Origin: Streptomyces sp. NBC_00539
Lineage (GTDB): Bacteria; Actinomycetota; Actinomycetes; Streptomycetales; Streptomycetaceae
DNA: 64,000 nucleotides
Assembly (NCBI RefSeq): GCF_036346105.1
Contig: NZ_CP107811.1
Location: 992,001-1,056,000 of the forward strand
Direction: 5' to 3'
Shown: positions 20,502 to 31,854 of the stretch, in pieces
Numbering within the stretch: the first letter of the stretch is position 1
How the letters are laid out: the number at the start of each line of letters is the position of its first letter
Program-made: the position numbers and the translations under genes
The notes under the pieces: generated by a model
Database searches by the model: none
What the model was told of the DNA's origin: nothing
The model's input: only the letters and a program-made list of their open reading frames with translations

Positions 20502-22493
20502 TTGACGGATCGCAGGACGGCACGACAGCGCGGCGGCTCCAGGTGGCCCCGTACCCGGTACCGGTTCGACACCGTCATGGCCCGCGGGACGTCGGTCCTG
20601 ATCGGCTGGCTCACGCTGGTCTGCCTGGCCATCGTCGTCCCCGCCAGTGCCGCTCTGGTCTGGGCCGACCCCGGGGCCCCCCGCAGCTGGCCCGGGCGGC
20701 TCGTCGCGGTCTGGGTCAGCGTCGGTCAGACCTTGAAGATCGGGGGCGCCGTCGGCAGCCCGCTGTACGTGGTGTTCTCGGTCGTACTGGCCCTCGTCGC
20801 CCTGCTGTTCGTCTCCACCCTGGTCAGCCTGATCACCACCGGCCTCAACGACAAGGTCCTGGCCCTGCGGCGCGGCCGTTCGACCGTGCTGGAACAGGGG
20901 CATTCGGTACTGCTCGGCTGGTCGGAGCAGGTCTTCCCCATCGTCTCCGAACTGGTGGCCGCCAACTCCAATCAGCGCCGGGCCGTCGTGGCCGTCCTCG
21001 GTCCGAAGGACAAGACGGAGATGGAAGACGAGATCGCCACCGCGACCGGCCGGCTCGGCCGCACCCGCCTGATCTGCCGGACCGGGGTGACCACCGACCC
21101 CGCGGTGATCGCCCTCGTCAGCCCGCACACCGCACGCTCCGTCCTGGTCCTCACCCACGACGGGCAGGACGGCGACGCGCACGTGGTCAAGACGCTGCTC
21201 TCCTTGGAGGCGGCCGTGCGCGGGCGGGGCCGCCCCACGGTCGTGGCCGCGGTCCGCGACGGCCGCCACCACCGCGCCGCGCAGCTGGCCGCCGGACGCC
21301 ACGGGCGGGTGCTGAACATCGAGGAGGTCACCGCCCGCCTGATCGCGCAGACGTCCCGGCAGCCCGGGCTCTCCCTCGTCCACCAGGAACTGCTGGACTT
21401 CGCCGGGGACGAGTTCTACACGGTCGGCGAACCGGCCCTCGCCGGCCTCACCTTCGGCGAGCTGCTCCTCGCGTACGCCACGTCGAGCGTCGTCGGCATC
21501 CTGCGGGCCGGCGGCGACGTCGAACTCAATCCCGCCCCCGGCTCCGTACTGGCCCGCGAGGACCGCATCATCGTCATCACGAGGGACGACGACACCGCGG
21601 TACCGGTGGAGCGGCCGCTCGCCGTCGACGAGGACGCGATCGTGCTGCCCGCTGCGGTGACCACCCCACCCGAACGCATCCTGCTGCTGGGCTGGAACCG
21701 GCGGGCCCCGCTGATCCTGGACCAGCTGGACCTGGGCGTGCCGCCGGGCACGGCGCTGACGGTCGTCGCACAGGGCGGCGAAGCGCTGCGGGAGGCCGGC
21801 CGCAGGGGCCGTTCGGCGCGCCGGATGCGGGTCCGGGTGCACGACGGGGACACCACCGACCCGCGGGTGCTGGAGCACCTGGACGTCCTGTCGTTCGACC
21901 GGGTGATCGTCCTCGGGTACGACGCCACGGACCGGACGGGCGGTGCGCTCGCGGGGGACGACCGGACGCTGGTGACGCTGCTGCACCTGCGGGCTCTGGA
22001 GGAGGCCTCGGGCCGCGAGCTGGCCGTGGTCACGGAGATGACGGACGACCGCAACCGGCTGCTCGCCCCGGCCCGGGCGGGGGCCGACTTCATCGTCGGC
22101 GGCCGGCTCGTCAGTCTGCTGATGACGCAGATCGCCGAGAACCGCCACCTCGCCGAGGTCTTCGCGCTCCTGTTCGCGGCCGACGGCCCCGGCCTGCACC
22201 TGGCCCCCGCCGCGCACTTCGTGCGACTGGGGCGCCCCGTCCCCTTCGCCACGGTGGTGGAGTCCGGGCGGCGGCGGGGCCTTTGCGTCATCGGGTACCG
22301 GCTCCACGGGGACGGCGCGGTCGGCCCTTCCTACGGTGTACGGCTCAACCCCGACAAGCGGGACGCCGTGCGCTTCGGGGCCGAGGACTCGGTCATCGTG
22401 CTGGCACCTGAATCCGTACACCGCGCCGCCGTGCCGGGTCCGGCACGGCCCGGTGAGCGGTCCTCCGCCCCGGCCGGACCCGCGAACCCCTGA
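20502..22493 (+). CDS. CASTOR/POLLUX-type ion channel protein
   Basis: A 663-aa membrane protein with two hydrophobic helices near the N-terminus (about residues 28-55 and 85-112: VLIGWLTLVCLAIVV and PLYVVFSVVLALVALLF). Large cytosolic RCK/TrkA-N-like regions follow (VLLGWSEQVFPIVSEL, later ILLLGWNRRAPLILDQL). This matches bacterial homologues of the plant CASTOR/POLLUX cation channels. The TTG start at 20502 is provisional; ATG 20577 would trim 25 residues before the first helix. Its position between two NRPS genes, after a terminator, is odd. It may be an unrelated insertion or a transport or self-protection component. Confidence 0.85.
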   Translation: MTDRRTARQRGGSRWPRTRYRFDTVMARGTSVLIGWLTLVCLAIVVPASAALVWADPGAPRSWPGRLVAVWVSVGQTLKIGGAVGSPLYVVFSVVLALVALLFVSTLVSLITTGLNDKVLALRRGRSTVLEQGHSVLLGWSEQVFPIVSELVAANSNQRRAVVAVLGPKDKTEMEDEIATATGRLGRTRLICRTGVTTDPAVIALVSPHTARSVLVLTHDGQDGDAHVVKTLLSLEAAVRGRGRPTVVAAVRDGRHHRAAQLAAGRHGRVLNIEEVTARLIAQTSRQPGLSLVHQELLDFAGDEFYTVGEPALAGLTFGELLLAYATSSVVGILRAGGDVELNPAPGSVLAREDRIIVITRDDDTAVPVERPLAVDEDAIVLPAAVTTPPERILLLGWNRRAPLILDQLDLGVPPGTALTVVAQGGEALREAGRRGRSARRMRVRVHDGDTTDPRVLEHLDVLSFDRVIVLGYDATDRTGGALAGDDRTLVTLLHLRALEEASGRELAVVTEMTDDRNRLLAPARAGADFIVGGRLVSLLMTQIAENRHLAEVFALLFAADGPGLHLAPAAHFVRLGRPVPFATVVESGRRRGLCVIGYRLHGDGAVGPSYGVRLNPDKRDAVRFGAEDSVIVLAPESVHRAAVPGPARPGERSSAPAGPANP

Positions 22494-22653
22494 CGGCCGG
22501 CGGGCGGGCGGGCGCCCGGGCGGCGGCAGTTGCGGGCGGCAGGAACGGGTGCGGGAGCTGCCGCGGGGACTGCCCGCCGGGGGCCCGCGAGGTACTTAGC
22601 GTGGAGGCCACGGAGTCCTCTCCGCACCCTTCCCCTCGCCTGGAGGCCCCGCG

Positions 22654-25600
22654 ATGCCCTCGACCGCCCCCACCGCCTCCGCCGTCCTGGACGGCGGGCC
22701 GGCGATCACCCCCGCACCCGGTGTGCTCGACCGGATCGCCGCCCAGGACGCCGAGCGCGTCGCGCTGGTGGACGGCGAGCGCCGGCTGACCTACGGGCAG
22801 CTCGCCCTCGCGGTGGCCTTCCGCGCAGACGAACTGGCGGGGGCGGGCGCGGGCCCGGGGCGGCTGGTGGCCGTGCACCGGCCCCGGGGCGCCGACGCCG
22901 TGGTGGGGCTGCTGGCAGCCCTGCGGACCGGGGCCGCGTACCTGCCCCTGGACCCGGGAGCGCCGGCCGCGCGCAACGCCTCGATCCTCGCCGACTGCGC
23001 CGGAGCCGACGTACCGCTGACCGAGGGCGAGTCGGTGCTGCCCGGGCCGGGGGTCTGCCGGGACGCCGCCTACGTGATCTACACCTCGGGCTCCACGGGC
23101 ACTCCCAACGGCGTCGTGGTCGGCCGGGAGGCGCTGGCCCACTTCGTCGCCGGGGCCACCGCCCAGTACGGCATCACCGCCGGGGACCGGGTCCTGCAGT
23201 TCGCGCCGCTGCACTTCGACGCGAGCGTCGAGGAGGTCTTCTTGACCCTCGGCGCCGGCGGCACGCTCGTCCTGCGCGACGAGGACATGCTCGACGTCCC
23301 CGGACTGCTGGCCGGCTGCGTGGCGCACGGCATCACCGTCCTCGACCTTCCCACCGCCTACTGGCACGAGCTGGCCCACGCCCTCGCCACGGGCGTCGCC
23401 GAACTCCCGCCGACGCTGCGGACGGTGGTCATCGGCGGGGAGGCCGCGCTGCCCGAGCGGGTCGCCCAGTGGTGCCGGGCGGTGGACCCGGACCGGGTGC
23501 GGCTGCTGAACACCTACGGCCCCACCGAGGCGACCGTGGTGGCCACCGTGGCCGACCTGTCCCGGCACCCGGGTGGACCGGTACCGATCGGCCTGCCCCT
23601 TCCCGGGGTCCGGACGGCGGTGGTCGACGGCGAACTGTGGCTGCTGGGCGGCGGGTTGGCGAGCGGCTACCTGGGCAGGCCCGAGTTGACCGCCACCCGC
23701 TTCGCCGCGCTGGAGGGGCAGCGGGCCTACCGGACCGGTGACCTGGTCCACGTGCGCGAGGAGGACGGGCAGCTCGGGTTCCAGGGCCGCGCCGACGACG
23801 AGGTGAAGATCAACGGGCACCGGGTGGACCCGGCGTCCGTGGAGTCGGTCCTCACCGGCCACCCCGGCGTGCGCGAGGCGGCCGTCGTCCCCCGGGAAAC
23901 GCCCGACGGCGTGAAGCGGCTCGTGGCGTTCGTGGTCGCCGACGCCGGGGTGGGCGCCGCCGCGCTGCGCTCCCGCGTACGGGCCGCGCTCCCGGCGGCG
24001 GCCGTGCCGAGCGCCGTGCACCTGGTCGACGCGCTGCCCCGGACCTCCTCCGGGAAAATAGACCGCAAGCTGCTCAGGGCACCGGTGGACGACGGCGCCG
24101 CCGACCGCGTCTTCGACGGCGTGGTCCTGCCCGCCGAAGACCGGGTGCCGCTCTCCTTCGCCCAGCGCCGCCTGTGGTTCCTGGCCGGTCTGGAGGGGCC
24201 GTCGGCCACCTACAACCTGCCGCTCGTCCTGCGGCTGGACGCCGTCCCCGACCGACGGGCACTGGCCGCGGCCCTCGCCGATGTCGTGGAGCGGCACGAG
24301 GTGCTGCGCACCGTGTACCCGGCCGTGGACGGCGAGCCCTACCAGCACGTCCTGGCGGCGCCCGAGGTGCCGCTGACGGTTCGGGACTGCACGCCGGAGG
24401 AACTGGCCCCCCTGGTCGCCCGCTTCACCGCCGGCACCTTCGACCTCGGCGCCCACCTCCCGCTGCGGGCCCGGCTCTTCCTGCCCGGGGACGGCTCGGC
24501 GACCCTGGCACTGCTGACCCACCACATCGCCACCGACGGATGGTCGGTCCCGCCGCTGCTGCGCGACCTCGGGCAGGCCTACCAGGCCCGGCTGGGCGGC
24601 GGCACACCCCGGTGGGAGCCGCTGCCGGTGCAGTACGCCGACTACACCTTGTGGCAGCAGGAACTCCTGGCGGACCCGGCGCCGTTGCTGGCCCACTGGC
24701 GGGACGCCCTCGACGGGATGCCGGCCGTCCTGGACCTGCCCGCCGACCGGCCCCGGCCCGCCGAGCCGACCGGAGAGGGCGCCACCCTGACCGCCCGGCT
24801 GGACGCCGGCGCGCACCGGCGGCTGGCGGCGCTCGCCGAGGACCGCGGGGCCAGCATGCTGATGGCCCTCCAGCCGGCGCTCGCCCTGACCCTGGCCGCC
24901 GCAGGGGCCGGTACGGACATCGCCGTCGGCACCCCGGTGGCCGGCCGGGGCGACGAGGCCCTCTCCGATCTGGTCGGCTTCTTCGTCAACACCCTCGTCC
25001 TGCGCACCGACGTCGCCGGCGGCGCCTGCTACGCGGAGCTCGTGGACCGGGCGCGCGAGGCGGACCTCGCGGCCTACGCCCACCAGGAACTCCCCTTCGA
25101 CCTGCTGGTGGAGCACCTCAACCCGGAGCGCGGCCTGGCCGTGAACCCGTTCTTCCAGGTGATGCTGACCGTACAGGAGGAGGGTGACACGGCCCTGGAC
25201 CTCGGCGGGGGCCTGACCGGCCGCTTCGTCGAACCGGGTCTGGAGGCGGCCAAGTTCGACCTCAGCGCCTCGTGCGTGGAGCTCCCGGACGGCGGCCTGG
25301 AGGTGTGGTGGCAGTACGCCGCGGACCTCTTCGACGCCCCGACGGCGCAGCTGCTGCTGGACGTGTTCCTGCGGGCCCTGTCCCGGGCGGCGGACGACCC
25401 CCACGGCCCGACCGGTGACGCCGCGCCCCCGCTGCTCACCGAGGAGGAGGCCGCGGCCCTGGCGGAGCGCCGGGAGCGGCTCGCACGGGCCCGCGCCCTG
25501 GAGCCGGCGCCCGCGGCCACGGCCGGGGACCCCGCCGTGACGGAGGTGCTCTGCACGCTGTTCGCGGAGGTGATCGGCCTGGGCCGGGTCGCTCCCGACG

Positions 25601-28600
25601 AGAACTTCTTCTCCGTGGGCGGGCACTCCATGATGGGCGTGCGCCTGGTCAACCGGATCCGGGCCACGCTCGGCGTCGAGGCCCGCATCCGTGACCTCTT
25701 CCTCGCCCCGACCCCCGCCGAGCTGGCGGTGCGCCTGTTGCGGGAGGCCGCGCCCGCCGGGCGGCCCGCGCTGGTCCCCGTACCGCCGCAGGAACGGCCC
25801 GAGCTGCTCCCGCTGTCGTACGCGCAGCGCCGGCTGTGGTTCGTGGACCAGCTGGAGGGGCCGAGCCGCTCCTACACCATCCCGTTCGCGCTGCGGCTGG
25901 AGGGAGCGCCGGATCCGGCGGTGCTGGCCGAGGCCCTCGCCGATGTCGCCGGACGGCACGAGGTGCTGCGCACCGTCTATCCGGCCGTGGACGGTCAGCC
26001 GTACCAGCGGATCGTGGAACCGGGCCGGCCCGTACTGGACCTGGTCGCCACCGGGCCGGACGGGCTCGACGCCGCCGTGGACGCCGCCGCCGGCCACGTC
26101 TTCGACCTCGCCGCCGAACTCCCCCTCCGGGCCACGCTGATCAGCGCGGAGTCCACTCAGGTGCTGGTGCTGCTCGTCCACCACATCGCGGCCGACGGCT
26201 GGTCCACCGGTCCCCTGCTGGCCGACCTGGCGGCCGCCTACGAGGCCCGGCTGGCCGGGGCGGCCCCCGCCTGGCAGCCGCTGCCCGTGCAGTACGCCGA
26301 CTACACCCTGTGGGAGCGGGCCGCGCTCGACGGGGAGGCCGCTGCCGGGCACCTGGCCTACTGGCAGCAGACCCTCGGCGACGCGCCGCCGGTACTGGAG
26401 CTGACCTCCTCCCGTACCCGGCCGGCCGACGCCTCGCACCGCGGCGCGGCGACCCCCCTCGATCTGGACGCCGCGACGCACGCACGGCTGGAGCAGCTCG
26501 CCCTGGAGCACGGCACGACGCTGTTCACGGTGGTCCAGGCGGCCTTCGCGGCCCTGCTGACCCGGCACGGGGCGGGCACCGACCTGCCGCTGGGCACGGT
26601 GACCGCCGGCCGGGACGACGAGGCGCTCAGCGATCTCGTCGGCTTCTTCGTCAACACCCTGGTCCTGCGCTGCGACACCTCCGGCGACCCGCGTTTCTCG
26701 GAGCTGCTGGGCCGGGTCAAGGACACCGACCTCGCGGCCTACGCCCACCAGGACGTGCCCTTCGACCTCGTGGTGGAGCGGCTGAACCCGGTGCGCTCCA
26801 CCGCCCACCACCCGCTCGTGCAGGCGATCGTCCAGGTCCATCCGGCCGAGCCGCAGACCCCGCCCGGGGCCGCGCTGGCCGGGACCGCGCTGGGCACCGC
26901 CTCCGGGTTCACCAAATTCGACCTGACGGTGTCCCTGTGGGAGGTCCGGGACGCCGGCGGGGCTCCGGGTGGTCTGGCCGGCGTACTGGAGTACGCGACG
27001 GACCTCTACGACGCGGACACCGCGGCGCTGCTGGCGACCCATCTGGCCCGCATCCTGCGGGCGGTGGCCGAGGAACCCGGGCAGCGGATCGGTGAGATAC
27101 CGCTCATGAGCGCCGAGGAGGAGTTCCGGCTGGTCACCGAGTACAACGACACGGCGACCCCTCAGGCACCGTGCGGGCTGGTGCACGAGCGGTTCGCGGC
27201 GCAGGCCCGGCGGACCCCCGACCGGATCGCGCTCTCGTACGGGGAGGAGACCCTCACCTTCGCCGAGCTGGACTCCCGCGCCAACGCGCTGGCCCACCGG
27301 CTGATCGGGGAGGGCGTGGCGCGGGACGGGGCGGTCACCGTCCTGATGGACCGCACGCCGCACCTGCTGGTGGCGGCGCTGGCGGTGCTCAAGTGCGGAG
27401 CCGCTTACGTACCGCTGGACCCACGGCTGCCCGACGCGCGCGTCCGCATGATCAGCCAGGACGTGGCGGCGACGGTGCTGCTGACGCAGGAGGTGCACCT
27501 GGGCGGGTCGGCGGTGGAGCAGGAACGCGCCGCCGGCGTGCGGGCCCTGGCCGTCGACACCTTCGTCCCCGAGGGGGACACCACCGATCCGGGGATCGCG
27601 GTCGGTGAGGACGCCCTGATGTACGTGATGTTCACCTCCGGCTCCACCGGCCGGCCAAAGGGCGTCGGTGTCACCCACCGCAACGTGGTCGAGCTCGTCA
27701 CCGACCGGTGCTGGAACCTCGCCAACCACCGGCGGATGCTGGTCCATTCGGCGATCGGGTTCGACGCCTCCACCTACGAGCTGTGGGTGCCGCTGCTGGG
27801 CGGCGGGCAGCTCGTCATCGCCCCCGGCGACGGTACCGACGTCGCCGAACTCGACCACGCCATCCGCACCCACGACGTCACGGCCGCCTACTTCACGATG
27901 GGCCTGTTCCACATCATGGCCGACGAGGGCCTGGACACCCTCAAGCTCCTGCGCGAGGTCTGGACGGGCGGTGACGTGGCCTCTCCCAGCGCCCTCCAGC
28001 GGGTGCTGACCCACTGCCCCGAGACCGTGCTCGTGCACTCCTACGGTCCGACGGAGACGACCTTCGCCTCCCACCAGCAGCGCTTCCCCCTCGCGCGGCG
28101 CACCCTGCACGGGGTGTACCTCGGGTCGGCGCTCGACAACACCCGCGTCCACGTCCTGGACGAGCGGCTGCGGCCCGTGCCGCCCGGGGTCGCCGGCGAG
28201 ATGTACATCGCCGGGACCCAGGTGGCCCGCGGCTACATCGGCCGGCCGGGGCTGACGGCGGAACGGTTCGTCGCCGACCCCTTCGGCGCCGACGGCGGCC
28301 GGATGTACCGCACCGGAGACCTGGTGCACTGGACGGCGGACGGTGAACTGCGCTTCATCGGGCGGGCCGACGGCCAGATCAAGCTGCGCGGCTTCCGGAT
28401 CGAACCCGGCGAGATCGAGGAGACCCTGGCCCGGCACCCGGGGATCGGGCAGGTCGCCGTGGTCGTCTTCGAGGAGGGGCCCGGCGGCAAACGGCTCGTG
28501 GCCTACGCGGTTCCGCGCGCCGGTCACACCCTCACCGAGGACGGGCTGCTGCGCTGGGCGGCGGAGGAACTCCCCGAGCACATGGTGCCGTCGGCGGCCG

Positions 28601-29703
28601 TCCTGCTCGACGCCATCCCGCTGACCGTCAACGGCAAACCCGACCGCAAGGCCCTGCCCGCGCCCGCCCCGGCCGCGCGGCCCGGCGGCCGGGCCCCGCG
28701 CACCCCGCGCGAGGAGGTCCTGTGCGGACTGTTCGCCGAGGTCCTGGGCGTCGAGGACGTCGGCATCGACGACAACTTCTTCGGCCTGGGCGGGCATTCG
28801 CTGCTCGGAGTGCGTCTGGTCAGCCGGATGCGGACCGTGCTGGGACTGGAGCGAGGGGTCCGCGACCTGTTCCGCACCCCGACCGTGGCCGGGCTGCTGG
28901 GCGACGAGCCCACCGGCTTCGACCCGATGGGGGTGCTGCTGCCCCTCACCACCCGTGGCTCGCGGGCCCCCCTGTTCTGCATCCACCCCGGTACCGGCGT
29001 CGGCTGGCCCTACGCCGGGCTCACCCAACACCTGGGCCCCGACCAGCCGCTGTACGCGATCCAGGCGCGGGCGCTGAGTGAGCTGGGCCACTCCCCCGAG
29101 TCGGTGGAGGAGATGGTCGAGGACTACCTGCCGCTGATCCGGGAGGTCCAGCCGCACGGCCCGTACCGCTTCCTCGGCTGGTCCTTCGGCGGAACCGTCG
29201 CGCACGCGCTCGCCGTCCGCCTCGCGGAGCTGGGCGAACGCACCGACCTGCTGGCCATGATGGACGTCCACCTGCTGCCCACCGAACCGGTGCGGCGCCG
29301 GATGACGCCCGCGCAGAAGCGGGACATGCTCGTCGGCGACGCCACGCACGAGCCGGCGGACGCACCGTTCGACGTCGACGCGCTGATCGGCCTGGTCCGG
29401 TTGAAGGACCCGGTGCTAGGCGCCTTCTCCGACGCGGAGATCCGCTCCGTGATCGGCGCCTCCATCAACCACGCCGAAATCATGAACCTGTACGCCCCGC
29501 GCCCGGTCGCCACGGACCTGCTCTTCCTGGCGGCCATCGAGGACGGGGAAACGGAAAACACCCTCGCGCAGCACTGGATTCCCTACATCGAGGGCTGCGT
29601 GGAGAATCACGTCATCGGGGTTCCGCACACCAGAATGGGTGAACCGGAACCGCTCGCTTTGATCGGCCGTATCCTTTCCGAGAAATTGAGGAGTCTGTCA
29701 TGA
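22654..29703 (+). CDS. NRPS, A-C-T-C-A-T-TE (2349 aa), terminal synthetase
   Basis: Domains: A about 20-485 ([26 protein letters not shown]) fused directly to C about 498-915 (HHIATDG) with no carrier between; T about 961-1030 (VGGHSMM); C about 1049-1475 (HHIAADG); A about 1506-2003 ([18 protein letters not shown]); T about 2018-2084; TE about 2093-2345 (GWSFGG Ser, C-terminal PHTRMG His). By eye the first A pocket reads D-A-E-D-V-G-T-V-V-K, the E239/D278 pattern of Lys/Orn-activating domains. The second reads D-A-Y-Y-W-G-S-F-A-K, unassigned. The carrier-less A domain may charge the A-less C-T modules in cis and on the NRPS at 15051. The TE makes this the release protein. No epimerase domain is present in any NRPS here. 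GGAGG precedes the ATG. Confidence 0.95.
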   Translation: MPSTAPTASAVLDGGPAITPAPGVLDRIAAQDAERVALVDGERRLTYGQLALAVAFRADELAGAGAGPGRLVAVHRPRGADAVVGLLAALRTGAAYLPLDPGAPAARNASILADCAGADVPLTEGESVLPGPGVCRDAAYVIYTSGSTGTPNGVVVGREALAHFVAGATAQYGITAGDRVLQFAPLHFDASVEEVFLTLGAGGTLVLRDEDMLDVPGLLAGCVAHGITVLDLPTAYWHELAHALATGVAELPPTLRTVVIGGEAALPERVAQWCRAVDPDRVRLLNTYGPTEATVVATVADLSRHPGGPVPIGLPLPGVRTAVVDGELWLLGGGLASGYLGRPELTATRFAALEGQRAYRTGDLVHVREEDGQLGFQGRADDEVKINGHRVDPASVESVLTGHPGVREAAVVPRETPDGVKRLVAFVVADAGVGAAALRSRVRAALPAAAVPSAVHLVDALPRTSSGKIDRKLLRAPVDDGAADRVFDGVVLPAEDRVPLSFAQRRLWFLAGLEGPSATYNLPLVLRLDAVPDRRALAAALADVVERHEVLRTVYPAVDGEPYQHVLAAPEVPLTVRDCTPEELAPLVARFTAGTFDLGAHLPLRARLFLPGDGSATLALLTHHIATDGWSVPPLLRDLGQAYQARLGGGTPRWEPLPVQYADYTLWQQELLADPAPLLAHWRDALDGMPAVLDLPADRPRPAEPTGEGATLTARLDAGAHRRLAALAEDRGASMLMALQPALALTLAAAGAGTDIAVGTPVAGRGDEALSDLVGFFVNTLVLRTDVAGGACYAELVDRAREADLAAYAHQELPFDLLVEHLNPERGLAVNPFFQVMLTVQEEGDTALDLGGGLTGRFVEPGLEAAKFDLSASCVELPDGGLEVWWQYAADLFDAPTAQLLLDVFLRALSRAADDPHGPTGDAAPPLLTEEEAAALAERRERLARARALEPAPAATAGDPAVTEVLCTLFAEVIGLGRVAPDENFFSVGGHSMMGVRLVNRIRATLGVEARIRDLFLAPTPAELAVRLLREAAPAGRPALVPVPPQERPELLPLSYAQRRLWFVDQLEGPSRSYTIPFALRLEGAPDPAVLAEALADVAGRHEVLRTVYPAVDGQPYQRIVEPGRPVLDLVATGPDGLDAAVDAAAGHVFDLAAELPLRATLISAESTQVLVLLVHHIAADGWSTGPLLADLAAAYEARLAGAAPAWQPLPVQYADYTLWERAALDGEAAAGHLAYWQQTLGDAPPVLELTSSRTRPADASHRGAATPLDLDAATHARLEQLALEHGTTLFTVVQAAFAALLTRHGAGTDLPLGTVTAGRDDEALSDLVGFFVNTLVLRCDTSGDPRFSELLGRVKDTDLAAYAHQDVPFDLVVERLNPVRSTAHHPLVQAIVQVHPAEPQTPPGAALAGTALGTASGFTKFDLTVSLWEVRDAGGAPGGLAGVLEYATDLYDADTAALLATHLARILRAVAEEPGQRIGEIPLMSAEEEFRLVTEYNDTATPQAPCGLVHERFAAQARRTPDRIALSYGEETLTFAELDSRANALAHRLIGEGVARDGAVTVLMDRTPHLLVAALAVLKCGAAYVPLDPRLPDARVRMISQDVAATVLLTQEVHLGGSAVEQERAAGVRALAVDTFVPEGDTTDPGIAVGEDALMYVMFTSGSTGRPKGVGVTHRNVVELVTDRCWNLANHRRMLVHSAIGFDASTYELWVPLLGGGQLVIAPGDGTDVAELDHAIRTHDVTAAYFTMGLFHIMADEGLDTLKLLREVWTGGDVASPSALQRVLTHCPETVLVHSYGPTETTFASHQQRFPLARRTLHGVYLGSALDNTRVHVLDERLRPVPPGVAGEMYIAGTQVARGYIGRPGLTAERFVADPFGADGGRMYRTGDLVHWTADGELRFIGRADGQIKLRGFRIEPGEIEETLARHPGIGQVAVVVFEEGPGGKRLVAYAVPRAGHTLTEDGLLRWAAEELPEHMVPSAAVLLDAIPLTVNGKPDRKALPAPAPAARPGGRAPRTPREEVLCGLFAEVLGVEDVGIDDNFFGLGGHSLLGVRLVSRMRTVLGLERGVRDLFRTPTVAGLLGDEPTGFDPMGVLLPLTTRGSRAPLFCIHPGTGVGWPYAGLTQHLGPDQPLYAIQARALSELGHSPESVEEMVEDYLPLIREVQPHGPYRFLGWSFGGTVAHALAVRLAELGERTDLLAMMDVHLLPTEPVRRRMTPAQKRDMLVGDATHEPADAPFDVDALIGLVRLKDPVLGAFSDAEIRSVIGASINHAEIMNLYAPRPVATDLLFLAAIEDGETENTLAQHWIPYIEGCVENHVIGVPHTRMGEPEPLALIGRILSEKLRSLS

Positions 29704-29906
29704 CCAACCCGTTCGACGACAACGAGGGCACCTTCAACGTCGTGGTCAACGCCGAGGGCCAGCACGCCCTGTGGCCGGTCTTCGCCGACGTTCCCGCAGG
29801 CTGGGACGTGGCGTGGGGCGAGGGGACGCGGGCGGACGCGCTCGCGTACGTGGAGGAGAACTGGACGGACATCCGCCCGAAGAGCCTTCTCGCGCAGTAC
29901 GCCTAG
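29700..29906 (+). CDS. mbtH: MbtH-like protein
   Basis: A 68-aa MbtH-family protein: [24 protein letters not shown], then the conserved tryptophans in [11 protein letters not shown] and the [11 protein letters not shown] tail. MbtH proteins bind the N-terminal core of adenylation domains and are needed for their solubility or activity. It overlaps the NRPS stop by ATGA, so it is made together with the terminal synthetase, and probably chaperones several A domains in the cluster. Confidence 0.97.
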   Translation: MTNPFDDNEGTFNVVVNAEGQHALWPVFADVPAGWDVAWGEGTRADALAYVEENWTDIRPKSLLAQYA

Positions 29907-30037
29907 ACAGCTTTGGGTAATCGAGGAGCCGTGTCCCGCACCGCGGGGCGCGGCTTCTCGCGTGCCCGCGTCCGGAATTCGCCCGGAATTCCTCCATACT
30001 GCCGCAGGAACTTCCCCTCCACCGGTCGGGCGCTTTC

Positions 30038-30043
30038 TATATT
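30038..30043 (+). promoter_or_regulatory. Candidate -10 box for leaderless glutamate-mutase mRNA
   Basis: TATATT lies 7 bp before the ATG at 30051 in an AT-rich patch, and no Shine-Dalgarno sequence precedes that ATG. The spacing would place the transcription start at the A of the ATG. No convincing -35 box is seen. Confidence 0.4.
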
Positions 30044-30050
30044 TCTCGGT

Positions 30051-30479
30051 ATGCGACGACGGAATGTGAACATCCTGCTGACGGGTACGGCGTCCGATTC
30101 CCATACCTGGAATCTCGTCTACCTCCAGCTCTTCCTGGAGGAGCTCGGGCACCGGGTCCACAACCTGGGGCCCTGCGTACCGGACGACCTGCTGGCCGGC
30201 GTCTGCGCGGACCGTGACCCGGACCTCGTCGTGGTCAGCAGCGTCAACGGGCACGGCTACCGGGACGGGCTCGGCGCCGTCCGGGCCCTGCGGGCCCGCG
30301 GACTGACGGTGCCCGTCGTCATCGGCGGAAAGCTCGGCGTGGCCGGCGTGGCCGACCCTCGGCAGCGGGCCCGGCTCCTTGACGCGGGCTTCGACGCCGT
30401 CTTCGACGACGGCGACGTGGGGCGGCTGCGCGGCTATCTGGGCGCCGTACCGCAAGCGCACGTACGGGCCGTCGCATGA
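30051..30479 (+). CDS. Glutamate (methylaspartate) mutase, sigma (B12-binding) subunit
   Basis: A 142-aa cobalamin-binding subunit. It has the Rossmann-like B12 fold start VNILLTGTASDSHTWN, where DSH carries the axial His that coordinates cobalt, then LEELGHRVHNLGPCVPDDLL, VVVSSVNGHGYRDGL and VVIGGKLGVAG. With the epsilon subunit it interconverts L-glutamate and (2S,3S)-3-methylaspartate by a radical mechanism. The ATG at 30051 is where family homology begins; it has no Shine-Dalgarno but a -10-like TATATT 7 bp upstream. The stop overlaps the next start (ATGA). In an NRPS cluster this pair normally supplies 3-methylaspartate. Confidence 0.92.
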   Translation: MRRRNVNILLTGTASDSHTWNLVYLQLFLEELGHRVHNLGPCVPDDLLAGVCADRDPDLVVVSSVNGHGYRDGLGAVRALRARGLTVPVVIGGKLGVAGVADPRQRARLLDAGFDAVFDDGDVGRLRGYLGAVPQAHVRAVA

Positions 30480-31786
30480 CCGCCGCCACGCTCGCCGCAC
30501 CGCACGTGGCCGCCCCCTCGCCCGCCGGCGCCGCGGGCTTCGGCGCCTTCGTCGGCGCCTGCGCCGCCGCCGGGCAGCTCGTCGTCCAGCCCCGGATGGG
30601 TTTCAGTGATCCGCGCCGGATGCGGGACGGGCTGGAGCGGACCAAGTCGGCCGTCGCCACCACCGTCGGCACCCTCACCATCGACAGCTACACCCGGGTC
30701 GGCGCACACGCCGCCGCCCGCGCCGCCCTGGCCGAGGGCACACCGCTCAACGGCTACCCGATCGCCACCCACCCCACCGCGCAGACCCGGTCCCTGCTCG
30801 ACGGGGTCCTGGACGCCGCGTTCCCCGTCCAGGTCCGGCACGGCTCCTCCCGCCCCGAGGCCATCGTCCGCGCGCTCGTCGCCGCCGGGCTGGACGCCAC
30901 CGAGGGCGGCCCGGTCTCCTACTGCCTGCCCTACGGCCGGACCCCGCTCGCCGAGTCCGTGGACAACTGGGCCCGCTGCTGCGAACTGCTCGCCGCACTG
31001 GCCCCGGCCCCGCGGACGCCGCACCTGGAGAGTTTCGGCGGCTGCATGCTCGGGCAGCTCTGCCCGCCCGGGCTGCTGGTGGCGCTCAGCCTGCTGGAGG
31101 GGATGTTCTTCGCGCAGCACGGCATCCGGTCGGTCTCCCTCAGCTACGCGCAGCAGACCGACCCCGCCCAGGACACCGAGGCGGTGCGCGCCCTCGGCCG
31201 GCTGGCCGAGGAGTTCCTGCCGCCCGCGGTGGACCGGCACGTGGTCCTGTACTCGTACATGGGGGTGTTCCCGTACACCGCCCGCGGTGCCACCCGGCTG
31301 CTGGAGGCCTCCGCCCGGCTGGCCGTGCGCGCGGGGGCCCAGCGCCTGATCGTGAAGACCGCCGCGGAGGCGCACCGGATCCCGACCGTGCAGGAGAACG
31401 TACGGGCGCTGGAGACGGCGGCGGCGACCGCCGCGCTGACCGAGCGGCCGGCCCGGACCGGGGACCCGGCGGACAGCGAGGTCTACCGCGAGGCACGGGC
31501 CTTCGTGGAGGCCGTGCTGGAGTGCGGCGAGGACCTCGGGCGGTCGCTGCGGACCGCCTTCGCGCGCGGCGTGCTGGACGTCCCGTACTGCCTGCACCCG
31601 GACAACGCGGGCCGCTCGCGCAGCTTCGTCGGCCCCGACGGGCGGCTGCGGTGGTCGGAGGTCGGCGCGATGCCGGTCGCACCGTACCGCGGGACCGGCG
31701 GCCGCACACCGATGACCTCGGACGGGCTGCTCGCGGCCCTCCACGGCCTGGCCCGGCGCTACGACGAGGGCGGGGCAGCCGCGTGA
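30476..31786 (+). CDS. Glutamate (methylaspartate) mutase, epsilon subunit
   Basis: A 436-aa catalytic TIM-barrel subunit of glutamate mutase. Recognisable segments include LVVQPRMGFSDPRRM, VGTLTIDSYTRVG, PLNGYPIATHP, VRHGSSRPEAI, EGGPVSYCLPYGR, LESFGGCMLGQLCPP and SLSYAQQTDPAQD, all typical of the MutE/GlmE family. It is slightly shorter than the clostridial enzyme of about 480 aa. It is translationally coupled to the sigma subunit. Product: 3-methylaspartate, presumably an NRPS building block and possibly the substrate of the amidating enzyme encoded next. Confidence 0.93.
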   Translation: MTAATLAAPHVAAPSPAGAAGFGAFVGACAAAGQLVVQPRMGFSDPRRMRDGLERTKSAVATTVGTLTIDSYTRVGAHAAARAALAEGTPLNGYPIATHPTAQTRSLLDGVLDAAFPVQVRHGSSRPEAIVRALVAAGLDATEGGPVSYCLPYGRTPLAESVDNWARCCELLAALAPAPRTPHLESFGGCMLGQLCPPGLLVALSLLEGMFFAQHGIRSVSLSYAQQTDPAQDTEAVRALGRLAEEFLPPAVDRHVVLYSYMGVFPYTARGATRLLEASARLAVRAGAQRLIVKTAAEAHRIPTVQENVRALETAAATAALTERPARTGDPADSEVYREARAFVEAVLECGEDLGRSLRTAFARGVLDVPYCLHPDNAGRSRSFVGPDGRLRWSEVGAMPVAPYRGTGGRTPMTSDGLLAALHGLARRYDEGGAAA

Positions 31787-31854
31787 ACCGGCCCGCGCAA
31801 GGCCCCTTCCCGCCCCCCGACATCCCCACGCACCCGATTTCGACAGGAGTCGAC

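Noticed and set aside
17229-22421. Minus-strand open frame of about 1700 codons
   Set aside because: Antisense to the A-less NRPS and the channel gene; no recognisable protein features.
22393-29349. Minus-strand open frame of about 2300 codons
   Set aside because: Fully antisense to the terminal NRPS, low-complexity His/Gly/Arg composition, no motifs. Shadow of a high-GC gene.
4946-29703. Glycopeptide or feglymycin-type NRPS using the Dpg made at 56-61 kb
   Set aside because: None of the A-domain pockets read by eye resembles known Hpg/Dpg codes, no epimerase or X domain is present, and the Dpg genes lie more than 25 kb away among amidinotransferases. Not excluded, but less likely than the ligase route.
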